Shown here: in pieces, positions 41,883-48,479 of the stretch | Layout of the letters: the number at the start of each line of letters is the position of its first letter | Numbering within the stretch: the stretch's first letter is position 1 | Origin: Chloroflexota bacterium | Lineage (GTDB): Bacteria > Chloroflexota > Ktedonobacteria > Ktedonobacterales > Ktedonobacteraceae | Direction of reading: 5' to 3' | Length of the DNA stretch: 48,479 nucleotides | Assembly (NCBI GenBank): GCA_902812455.1 | Contig: CADDZH010000030.1 | Coordinates: forward strand, 1 to 48,479 | Translations under genes and position numbers: made by a program | Notes under the pieces: model-generated | Databases searched by the model: none | Told to the model about the DNA's origin: nothing | What the model saw: the letters and a program-made list of their open reading frames with translations, nothing else

Positions 41883-42452
41883 ATGGAGCCACTACTCAAG
41901 CTTTTTATCAGCAGCAAGATGCAGGAACTCGCTCAGGAAAGGCGAGCCGTGCAGGAAGCCTTGAAGGAATTTGAGTTGTATGGTTGGCTGTGGGAAACAG
42001 ATGCAGGAGCACGACCGGAACCTGTTCACAGCGTCTACTTGAAAGAGGTTGCGGCCAGTGATATCTACATTGGCCTGTTCTGGCTCGGCTACGGGCCGTA
42101 TACTATCGAAGAGTTTGAACACGCGCGCAGCCTGCACAAACCCTGCCTGATCTATGAAAAACACATCGATACTGATCACCGTAGTTCACAACTGGCCGCC
42201 TTTTTGAGCGAACTTGAGCGGGTCAAGAATCGAGATGGTCTGACGACCTGCCGCTTTACGACTGTGGAGGGCCTTGCGAAGCAGGTTCAACATGACGTGA
42301 TGCGCCTGCTCACTACCGTTTTTCGCGAAACCCGCAGGCAACCGGCCAGCAGACCAGCTTCACATGGGAAAAGGGGGAAAGCTTCTGCGGGACATCATAG
42401 TATCGTTGTCGGTCGGGATAATTATGGCCCAATCTCCCAGAACAACCAATAG
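41883..42452 (+). CDS. DUF4062 (TIR-like) signalling protein
   Basis: A 189-residue protein. Residues about 6-105 match DUF4062: LFISSKMQELAQERRAVQEA, EPVHSVYLKEVAASDIYIGL, FWLGYGPYTIEEFEHARSL, KPCLIYEK. This fold is related to TIR/nucleoside-deoxyribosyltransferase-like domains and is often fused to NB-ARC or TPR signalling proteins, where it may act as effector or adaptor. Whether it has NADase-type activity is unknown; the usual TIR catalytic Glu is not evident to me, although IEEFEHA is a candidate. The C-terminal 20 residues, GHHSIVVGRDNYGPISQNNQ, closely match a motif in the next protein's linker. AGGAGG is ten bases before the ATG at 41883; upstream in-frame ATGs have no site. The NB-ARC gene starts 53 bases downstream, surely the same operon. 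Confidence 0.83.
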   Translation: MEPLLKLFISSKMQELAQERRAVQEALKEFELYGWLWETDAGARPEPVHSVYLKEVAASDIYIGLFWLGYGPYTIEEFEHARSLHKPCLIYEKHIDTDHRSSQLAAFLSELERVKNRDGLTTCRFTTVEGLAKQVQHDVMRLLTTVFRETRRQPASRPASHGKRGKASAGHHSIVVGRDNYGPISQNNQ

Positions 42453-42505
42453 GAATAAGGAAATGACGAGGAGGAGGAAGTAAGGAGTCGAGCGGAGGAA
42501 CGTTC

Positions 42506-44746
42506 ATGAGCCACACAATCCAGCAGCCCGGCGATTTAGAAACTTTGATTGTTACCTGGATCAATACAGAAACATGGAACGAGTCGCGGGAAGTGTTGAA
42601 AGCCAATGCTGAGCATCTTCTGAGCGATGAGGCGCTTGCTCTCCTCGATGCCATGCTAGCAGAAAAGGCGGGCGAGGATGAGGATGACGATGCTGAGGGA
42701 CGGATCTTGCGCCAGCATCGTGCCATCCTGCAACAGGCGCGATCAGACTCTGTTGACGCTGCCTACGCCGATTTGCTCAAACCGCCGCCTGCTATTGATC
42801 TAGAAACAGTTCCAGAGTCGTTCCGCAATGCTATACGGGCAGTGATTGAGGCAACAAGCGCTGCTGATTTGCTGCAACAACTTGTTGAATATCCTGTTTT
42901 ACTGACGTCAGAGGCTATCACTATCATTGATACGTTGCTGGATAACTTGCAGCAGGCAGGCCAGGAAGACGCAGTGAAACACATCCAGGCGCGCTATGAG
43001 ACATTGCAACAGGTCATGCAGCAGATTGAACTGGCAAAACAGCCCATCCCTGACGATCTGGCAGAGCTGCTGGGTAGGTGGATCGATACCGATACCTGGA
43101 ACGAATCGCGTGAGTTCCTGGAGACGCATGCTGATCGCTTATTGACCGATGAAGCCAGTCAAGCGTTAGATGTGTTTCTTGCAAGAAGTGTGGGCCAGAG
43201 TGAAAAGACATTGGCTACTCTTTTCCAGCACCGTGTAATCTTAGAAAAAGCCCGTACTGAGTCGATTGACGCAGCCTATGCTCCACTTTTAAAGCCTTCA
43301 CCGCTGGCGCAGGTCTTACAATCACTTTCTACCGAATTTCGGGATGGTATTCAGGCCATGATCGACGCCGATAGTCCTGCTGCATTGATTCAACAACTTC
43401 AGAAACACCCTGTTTTGCTCATGCCGGAAGCAACAGCAGCAATCGATACACTTCTTGAGGCTCTTCGGCAAACAGGCCAGAACAATATCGCAGACTTGAT
43501 CAACGAGCGATATGAGACATTGAAGCAAGTGATCGAAGCCAGCCGCGATCCACTCAATCTGGCGTTCAATGTGCTGGTGAATGCGACCTCTGCAACCCTG
43601 CGGCGAGTAATCGACCAGCATCCTCTTCTCCTCGAGGAGGAGACGCTCCAGGCATTTGATGATTTAGCCACCAGGGCTGAGCAGGCAGGAGATACCGTCA
43701 TGGCCCGGAGATTGCGCTTACGCCTGGATGAGGTGCGGTACATTCGCAGGAAGCGTGAGCAGCCTGTTCCCGCTGATGAGCGAGATATGGGATATGATGC
43801 CACGCGCGAACAGGAGCCGGTCGAAGTGCGAACCGGCCATCATAGCATTGCAATGCGGGACAACTATGGGCCTGTGCAGCAAAACAATGTAGATTATCAT
43901 CTGGAGCTATCTGAAAAACCGCCGCTCCCACCAACCCCGGAAAACTGGCAGCGACCGGCTGGGCCATCTCTAGCTAAAGAGTTTGTGGGGCGCGAGAAAG
44001 AGCTAGAGGAACTCAGTCAATACCTGATTGCGGGTGAAGGTGTCACGATCAGCGGAGTGATGTTACATGGTATGGCAGGCATCGGTAAAACTTACCTGGC
44101 GAAGAAGCTGGCGATAGATGTGCAATCATATTTTCCTGGCGGCGTGATCACGGTAGAGCTGGGAGAAAACATAATCAGCGAGGAACGGGCGCAGGATGCC
44201 TTGCGCAAACTTGCCAGTCATGCCTTTGGCGGCAAGATGGATCAATTGGGAAGGCATTTGCAGCCTTCGCAGGTAGCAAACTGGTTGCAGGCAACTGCTC
44301 CAGGCCGCTTGCTGGTCATTATCGATGATGTGTGGAATGACAAAGTGTTACGTTTTTTCAAGGAAGCGCTGCCTGCTGATGCAGTACACCTTGTCACTAC
44401 CAGAAATGCAAACATTGCCTGGGCACTCGGTGGGAGAAAGTATCCGCTCAATCGCCTGACCGATGAAGATAGTATTACTCTGCTTGAAAAACGCCTGGGT
44501 TGGCTGGACTACACAACATATCTCCCTGCCCTGAAAAAGCTAGTCTCCTTGCTCGAACGCCATGCCCTGGCGCTGGATATCATTGCAGCCTGTATCAAAG
44601 AGCCGTACAGGTTGCAGGATACGCTGGATGCTCTTGAAAAAGGAGTTGGACATGAGCGTCTAAGCCAATTGAAGTTGCCGGAAGGAGAAGAGAGAGACGA
44701 ATGTAGAGAAATCGCTGGGGTTGAGTTATTACTTTATGACTCCTGA
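42506..44746 (+). CDS. NB-ARC STAND NTPase, N-terminal part of a frameshifted gene
   Basis: The 746 residues before the frameshift. N-terminal region: a tandem duplication of about 170 residues (units about 11-175 and 185-347), each with TWNESREx-L...H..LL(S/T)DEA, SxDAAYAxLLKP and a helical repeat ending RYETL(Q/K)QV; a third partial repeat at about 350-414. Next a motif GHHSIAMRDNYGPVQQNN at 444-461, shared with the DUF4062 protein. Then NB-ARC: FVGREKELEEL, Walker A GMAGIGKT at 522-529, Walker B LLVIIDDVW (Asp607-608), TTRN sensor, and RHALALDII (GLPL-like). Just after this the frame goes wrong: the last 20 residues do not fit, while the +1 frame gives NVEKSLGLSYYF, the expected next NB-ARC segment. 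ATG at 42506 follows GGAGG at seven bases. Probably an oligomerising signalling switch that recruits DUF4062. Confidence 0.88.
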   Translation: MSHTIQQPGDLETLIVTWINTETWNESREVLKANAEHLLSDEALALLDAMLAEKAGEDEDDDAEGRILRQHRAILQQARSDSVDAAYADLLKPPPAIDLETVPESFRNAIRAVIEATSAADLLQQLVEYPVLLTSEAITIIDTLLDNLQQAGQEDAVKHIQARYETLQQVMQQIELAKQPIPDDLAELLGRWIDTDTWNESREFLETHADRLLTDEASQALDVFLARSVGQSEKTLATLFQHRVILEKARTESIDAAYAPLLKPSPLAQVLQSLSTEFRDGIQAMIDADSPAALIQQLQKHPVLLMPEATAAIDTLLEALRQTGQNNIADLINERYETLKQVIEASRDPLNLAFNVLVNATSATLRRVIDQHPLLLEEETLQAFDDLATRAEQAGDTVMARRLRLRLDEVRYIRRKREQPVPADERDMGYDATREQEPVEVRTGHHSIAMRDNYGPVQQNNVDYHLELSEKPPLPPTPENWQRPAGPSLAKEFVGREKELEELSQYLIAGEGVTISGVMLHGMAGIGKTYLAKKLAIDVQSYFPGGVITVELGENIISEERAQDALRKLASHAFGGKMDQLGRHLQPSQVANWLQATAPGRLLVIIDDVWNDKVLRFFKEALPADAVHLVTTRNANIAWALGGRKYPLNRLTDEDSITLLEKRLGWLDYTTYLPALKKLVSLLERHALALDIIAACIKEPYRLQDTLDALEKGVGHERLSQLKLPEGEERDECREIAGVELLLYDS

Positions 44747-47033
44747 GAAGCGGCAGCGTTTTCGCCTGCTGGGCGTATTTGCTGTAGAGAAGCCGATCAC
44801 TGTAGAAGCGGCGGCAGCGGTCTGGGGTTTGCAGGATGCTCTTGGTGAAGCACGGCAGGCTCTGAACGAGCTCGTCGATCTATCCCTGCTCGAATACACA
44901 GGGGAGAGCTATCGCCAGCACAGTCTTCTGCGAGAATATGCCTACGCGCTTCTGGAAGATGAGGGCGAACTGACCGGCGCGAAGTGGGCGCACGCCGAAT
45001 ATTATCGTACGCTGGCACAGCAGGCCGAGATGGCGACACCCAAAGACTATCCCCTTCTTGACCTGCATATGCAAAACCTGCGTGCAGCGCTCGAATGGAC
45101 GGACGAACATGAACCGTCCCTCTTTGCAGAGTTGATTGAAGCTCTTGCCCAATTTCTGAGCCTACGCGCTGAGTTTGACCTTCTGAAAGACTATCTACCC
45201 AGGGCCATTGCCGCAGCGGCAGACCAGCCAGGACGACGGGCCAACCTGCTTATTCTCCGAGGCGACCTGGAACGGCGCTTAGGCAACATCGATGAGGCAC
45301 GCACCCACTACGATGCCGCCTTGCCCCTCTATCAGGCTGAACGCGACCGGCTGGGCGAGGCCAATGTGCGACTGGGATACGGTATTTTGTTCACTCTGCA
45401 ACAACAGTGGAAAGAAGCCAGTGTGCTCCTTGAACAGTCTTTATCGCTCTATCGATCAGAGCGTACCCCGCTGGGGCAAGCCAGTGCTCTACAGGCTCTA
45501 GGGATGTGTCAATTGGCTTTGGGTGAGCAAGACCAGGGCCTGGACATGATCCGGCAGGCAGCCTCTCTCTTTCGTTCCCAGCATGACGAGCAGGCTGCAA
45601 AGGGCGCAGAGTTGCTCCTGGCTGCATCCCAAACTCAGACGCAACCGGAAGCCAGAGAAAGGGAACAGCTAGAAGCATTTCTTGGCGTCCAGTCACCTCA
45701 GCAGATGTTTGAGCTTGTCCAGCGATATCCGCACATGATAACCGATGATTGGTTCGCATTGCTCGATGGGATGATCGCTGCTCAAACAGATGAGCAAGCC
45801 AGGCGCTATCTTAGCGAGCGTTTCGATACCTTAAAACAGATCAGGCAGGATATAGAGCAGGGCGCTGCGGTAGCTTCCAGAATGGCAGATGCTGTGATCG
45901 ATTTCGCGAATGCGGATTGGAACGCGCGCCGGAACATGCTTGCCGATGACAATACTGTGCTGTTACATGATGAGGTTGAGCCAGTCTTCGACTTGCTACT
46001 CGCGGCATACAAGGAGCCTGGACAGCAACAGGCACTCAAGGATGTGCGTACACTGTTGCGTCGCTGCCGTACCTGGGGCGTCGATCCGGTGTTTTACTTA
46101 GAGCTATACATGCGTCTGGGCGATGATATCGATATTCCGGAGACAGATGAAGCTACTGTGATGCAGGTGGCAGCGCTCCTATCGCAGCGCAGCGAAGATG
46201 AAACTGCGTTAGAGCGGGCGATTGAAGCGATGGAAGCACTGCTGAATCGCCTGACCGCTACTGTTCCTCCGCTCTTTGAAGCTGCATTGTTACGCGATCT
46301 CGCGGAGACACTCTCTGCATTGCCGGCGGGCCATCCCATGCGGCGACCGGAACGCATCGAGAGCTATTATCGTGAAGCGCTTCCGCTCTACAGAGCAGCG
46401 GAAAGGCCCCTCAGCGTGGCCTTTATCCAGCGTTCGTTGGGTGATACATTGCTTGATCAGGGTCGCTATGATGAGGCGCTGGAGCCGTTGCAGGCAGCAA
46501 TCCAGGGCTTGCTGGCGCACGAACGCCCGCATGATGCCGCGTGGGCGCTCTCTGCCTTTGCTGGCGCTCTCGACAATCTTGGCCGTATAGAGGAATCTTT
46601 GGGCGCCTACACTCAAGCGATAGAACTGCTTCCAGATATGCCGCCTTTGATGCGTAATTATGCCGAAGCCTTGATTCACGCAGGCAAACTGGATGAAGCT
46701 GAGGCGGGGCTGGCGCGTGCTGTAGAACTCGACGGCAATGAGGATAGCCCCTATCTGTGGCAGCGTCGCGCACAACTGGCGCTGGCACGAGGAGACGGGG
46801 CGCTCGCCGACCGGATGCTAGATGAGGTACTCAAACGCGATGCCAATATGGATGTGGCATTCTTGCGAGCGCAAAGCGCATGGCTGCTCGGCAACACAGA
46901 TCTTGCGCGTGAACAGCTACACCAGGCGTTCCGTGCAGCAAATGCAGGAGATCAGGCGGCGATGAGACGTGAGTGGCAACATCTCGCCACCGAACATCCG
47001 CGTGCGCCTGATCCGCTGGCTGAGTTGCCATAG
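44721..47033 (+). CDS. Winged-helix and TPR C-terminal part of the frameshifted NB-ARC protein
   Basis: The +1 frame is open from 44673 and continues the NB-ARC protein: winged-helix (RQRFRLLGVFAVEKPITVEA, LVDLSLLEY) and the MHD-like QHSLLREYA. Then come TPR-type helical repeats (RRLGNIDEARTHYDAALPLY, LGYGILFTLQQQWKEASVLL), another copy of the RYETLKQ-type repeat seen in the first part (EAFLGVQSPQQMFELVQRYP ... RFDTLKQIRQD), and a second TPR run to the end (YDEALEPLQAAIQGLL, LGRIEESLGAYTQAIELL). TTG at 44721 and ATG at 44736 could be starts, but neither has a ribosome site, so independent expression is doubtful. The most likely explanation is an indel in the GA-rich tract at 44685-44698. Together the halves make a protein of about 1500 residues, in which the TPRs would sense the trigger. 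Confidence 0.85.
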   Translation: MSYYFMTPEKRQRFRLLGVFAVEKPITVEAAAAVWGLQDALGEARQALNELVDLSLLEYTGESYRQHSLLREYAYALLEDEGELTGAKWAHAEYYRTLAQQAEMATPKDYPLLDLHMQNLRAALEWTDEHEPSLFAELIEALAQFLSLRAEFDLLKDYLPRAIAAAADQPGRRANLLILRGDLERRLGNIDEARTHYDAALPLYQAERDRLGEANVRLGYGILFTLQQQWKEASVLLEQSLSLYRSERTPLGQASALQALGMCQLALGEQDQGLDMIRQAASLFRSQHDEQAAKGAELLLAASQTQTQPEAREREQLEAFLGVQSPQQMFELVQRYPHMITDDWFALLDGMIAAQTDEQARRYLSERFDTLKQIRQDIEQGAAVASRMADAVIDFANADWNARRNMLADDNTVLLHDEVEPVFDLLLAAYKEPGQQQALKDVRTLLRRCRTWGVDPVFYLELYMRLGDDIDIPETDEATVMQVAALLSQRSEDETALERAIEAMEALLNRLTATVPPLFEAALLRDLAETLSALPAGHPMRRPERIESYYREALPLYRAAERPLSVAFIQRSLGDTLLDQGRYDEALEPLQAAIQGLLAHERPHDAAWALSAFAGALDNLGRIEESLGAYTQAIELLPDMPPLMRNYAEALIHAGKLDEAEAGLARAVELDGNEDSPYLWQRRAQLALARGDGALADRMLDEVLKRDANMDVAFLRAQSAWLLGNTDLAREQLHQAFRAANAGDQAAMRREWQHLATEHPRAPDPLAELP

Positions 47034-47129
47034 TTTCATGAACGAGGCTTACTTGTTATCGATTTCCTTTCCTGAAAAGGCATCGAAGGCCCGTGCAGCC
47101 GTATATAGGCATCCCAATAACAATTGCTA

Positions 47130-47159
47130 TTGTCAAACTGCACCAATCTATGCTATACT
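47130..47159 (+). promoter_or_regulatory. Promoter for tRNA-Pro
   Basis: TTGTCA (47130-47135), 18 bases, TGC-TATACT (TATACT 47154-47159): a good -35, extended -10 combination, about 110 bases before the tRNA. Confidence 0.65.
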
Positions 47160-47272
47160 ACTCACAAGCAGGGGAGGTGCTGGAGGCACGTAGCAGCAAT
47201 GACCAGGTGAATCCAGCACATCAATAGTGGCCCTGGTAGCAGGGCTGCAAACCGTTGCACGGATCGTCAAAC

Positions 47273-47349
47273 CGGGGTGTAGCGCAGTCGGCTAGCGCGC
47301 AGCGTTCGGGACGCTGAGGTCGGAGGTTCAAGTCCTCTCACCCCGACCA
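47273..47349 (+). tRNA. tRNA-Pro(CGG)
   Basis: A complete cloverleaf. Acceptor CGGGGTG (47273-47279) pairs with CACCCCG (47339-47345). D stem GCGC/GCGC. Anticodon stem CAGCG/CGCTG with loop TTCGGGA, anticodon CGG (reads CCG). T stem GGAGG/CCTCT with loop TTCAAGT. Discriminator A and an encoded CCA at 47347-47349. The CGGGGTGTAGCGCAG start is typical of bacterial tRNA-Pro. No integrase gene is adjacent. Confidence 0.97.
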
Positions 47350-47458
47350 GGGATGGCACATGTAATTCCTTGATGTTCACCCGCTACAAAGCAGGGTACT
47401 ACAAGTAAGTAACAGTGTCACATATCGTTTTCAGGTCGGCACACAAAGGAGTTCTGAA

Positions 47459-47647
47459 ATGCGGGCGTATCAGATCCATCCCAATACATATTGGGGAGGT
47501 CATCATCTGATACCTGCTTCCATTAGCCTGTGCATAGGCATGGGAGGAAGCTGCGAACAATTCGCTGTGCCGCACTCGCCTGGATGCGAACGTGCAAAGT
47601 GCTTATATTGGTATCCATTGAGTAGTCGTCGTCGCAGACGGTGGTAG
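47459..47647 (+). CDS. Small Cys-containing hypothetical protein
   Basis: A 62-residue ORF starting at the ATG at 47459, seven bases after AAAGGAG, a near-ideal ribosome site. The sequence MRAYQIHPNTYWGGHHLIPA, then four cysteines (CIG, SCEQ, GCER, KCLY) spread over about 25 residues, ends with a basic SSRRRRRW tail. It might be a small metal- or disulfide-containing protein. No family is recognised; it lies between tRNA-Pro and the HNH gene. The strong ribosome site is the main support. Confidence 0.5.
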   Translation: MRAYQIHPNTYWGGHHLIPASISLCIGMGGSCEQFAVPHSPGCERAKCLYWYPLSSRRRRRW

Positions 47648-47752
47648 AAGCAGAGGGAACCGGGCCTCTCCCCGTCCCTGTCTTGCCTCTCAGCTTCTTC
47701 CTCGCTGTCTGCTGTGCTTATCGGCTCTGACAGAGAGGAAGGGAAGCCATTC

Positions 47753-48298
47753 ATGCCCGTTCTCGTATTGAATTCCTCACTACAGCCTCTCTCTGTGATT
47801 CCTGAGCGCCGTCTCATCGTACTGCTATCGAAAAAGAAAGTTACGTTTGTAGATGATGATGTGCGCCGCTTGATCGAAGAGAGTATTCAGGCCCGGCGGC
47901 TGGAGCTGGAACGGCCCGTGATCGTGCAGTTGCTGGCGAATGTGCGCGTGCCCCGCGTGGTTCTTCAGCCAACGCGGGCCAATATCCTGCTGCGCGATGA
48001 CGAAACGTGCCAGTATTGCGGCAAGCGCACCCGCGACCTGACGCTGGATCATATTGTCCCGCGCTCGCGTGGCGGGCAGAGCACCTGGGAGAACCTCGTA
48101 GCTTCATGCAAAGTGTGCAATGGCAAAAAAGGCAATCATCTCCTCAAAGAGGTCAATATGCGCCTGATCCGCCAGCCACGGCCGCTATCGCAGGAGTACG
48201 CCGGCATCTTTCTGCTGCGCTATCCCAAGCTGCGCCAGGCCTACGAAGAGTTTCTCTTGAGTGCCCAGGCCCCTGCACAGCAGGGATTGAGCGCATAA
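47753..48298 (+). CDS. HNH endonuclease
   Basis: A 181-residue protein with a C-terminal HNH nuclease domain: CxxC at Cys86/Cys89 (CQYCGKRT), the catalytic DH at 99-100 (LTLDHIVPRSRGG), Asn114 (TWENLVASC) and a second CxxC at Cys119/Cys122 (CKVCN), with a KKGN tail. The N-terminal about 80 residues (VLVLNSSLQPLSVIPERRLI) are typical of the stand-alone HNH family found widely in Chloroflexota, Cyanobacteria and Actinobacteria. The metal and zinc residues are all present. I use the ATG at 47753 with GGAAGGG about ten bases upstream; the GTG at 47714 is less likely. Role unknown; repair or restriction-like functions are both possible. Confidence 0.92.
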   Translation: MPVLVLNSSLQPLSVIPERRLIVLLSKKKVTFVDDDVRRLIEESIQARRLELERPVIVQLLANVRVPRVVLQPTRANILLRDDETCQYCGKRTRDLTLDHIVPRSRGGQSTWENLVASCKVCNGKKGNHLLKEVNMRLIRQPRPLSQEYAGIFLLRYPKLRQAYEEFLLSAQAPAQQGLSA

Positions 48299-48403
48299 GC
48301 ATGATGAATGTTTCCGATCAAATAAGGTCATGGGGAACGGGATCGTACCTGTAGGGGCTTGTAGAAGCTCGATGTATCGAAGCTGTGGGTGGAGCGGGGT
48401 GGC

Positions 48404-48460
48404 GTGGGGGCCTTGTGTTTGCCCGGGTGGCCAAGACGGGGACAGGCACCAGGCCCCCAC
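48404..48460. repeat. Inverted repeat near the window end
   Basis: GTGGGGGCCT (48404-48413) and AGGCCCCCAC (48451-48460) form a perfect 10-base stem around a 37-base loop, 105 bases after the HNH stop. No T-run follows. It may be another interspersed hairpin; the rest of the tail after 48298 shows nothing else. Confidence 0.55.
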
Positions 48461-48479
48461 CCTTCTCCTCATCTCCCCC

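Noticed and set aside
44732..44750. Programmed +1 frameshift at the TCC-TGA ending the first NB-ARC frame
   Set aside because: TCC-TGA resembles the antizyme shift site and a +1 slip there would enter the right frame, but the +1 frame already encodes the conserved NVEKSLGLSYYF segment upstream of it, so the change of frame must be earlier.
47273..47349. tRNA-Pro as an integration site for a mobile island
   Set aside because: No integrase gene and no visible repeat of the tRNA 3' end elsewhere in the window.
1..48479. CRISPR array or complete insertion sequence
   Set aside because: No regularly spaced identical repeats and no transposase-like protein were found; the repeats seen are dispersed hairpins.

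Overview
This window most likely comes from a large-genome member of the Chloroflexota, probably class Ktedonobacteria. That assignment is an inference from gene content, not from a marker gene: many MerR-type regulators, two tandem bifunctional penicillin-binding proteins with C-terminal tails, lipoprotein and secreted sedolisins, an LprG/P55-like lipid export module, NB-ARC/TPR signalling proteins, and several families of short palindromic intergenic repeats. There is no rRNA, no insertion sequence with a transposase and no CRISPR array. One tRNA gene is present, tRNA-Pro(CGG) with an encoded CCA end.

Layout. 1-0.9 kb: a Rho-family ATPase on the minus strand, cut by the window edge, that lacks the usual N-terminal RNA-binding half. 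1.0-7.9 kb: an A+T-richer accessory block with three tandem paralogues of an unrecognised P-loop kinase-like family, a MerR-GAF-degenerate-GGDEF regulator, a sigma-70-like protein and two small membrane proteins. 7.9-17.7 kb: an M48 peptidase, a NUDIX hydrolase, a MerR regulator, two class A penicillin-binding proteins and a coiled-coil membrane protein. 18.1-24.1 kb: a proteostasis and repair group (zinc-ribbon protein, Hsp20, Lon, VOC protein, DnaJ-zinc ribbon, RadC). 24.2-28.9 kb: a three-gene minus-strand operon of an LppX/LprG-like lipoprotein, a 14-helix MFS exporter fused to an extracytoplasmic domain, and a secreted protein whose end resembles that fused domain. 29.1-33.3 kb: a PcrA/UvrD helicase, pseudouridine-5'-phosphate glycosidase and a small membrane protein. 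33.8-38.1 kb: two S53 sedolisin proteases and a small membrane protein. 38.4-41.4 kb: a class II aldolase, a DNA methyltransferase with an apparent in-frame internal deletion, and an FAD oxidoreductase. 41.8-47.0 kb: a DUF4062 protein followed by an NB-ARC/TPR STAND protein split by a frameshift. 47.1-48.3 kb: tRNA-Pro, a small cysteine-containing protein and an HNH endonuclease.

The best candidate for an undescribed system is the DUF4062 plus NB-ARC/TPR pair at 41.8-47.0 kb. Its two proteins carry nearly the same short motif (GHHSI..RDNYGP..QNN), at the C-terminus of one and in the linker just before the NTPase of the other. The STAND protein also contains a duplicated helical repeat that continues past the frameshift. 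This looks like a conflict or defence-type signalling module. Second candidates are the P-loop triplet, two of whose members share an upstream DNA element, and the LprG/P55-like export operon outside Actinobacteria. Intergenic regions hold at least three families of short inverted repeats, each in three or four copies.
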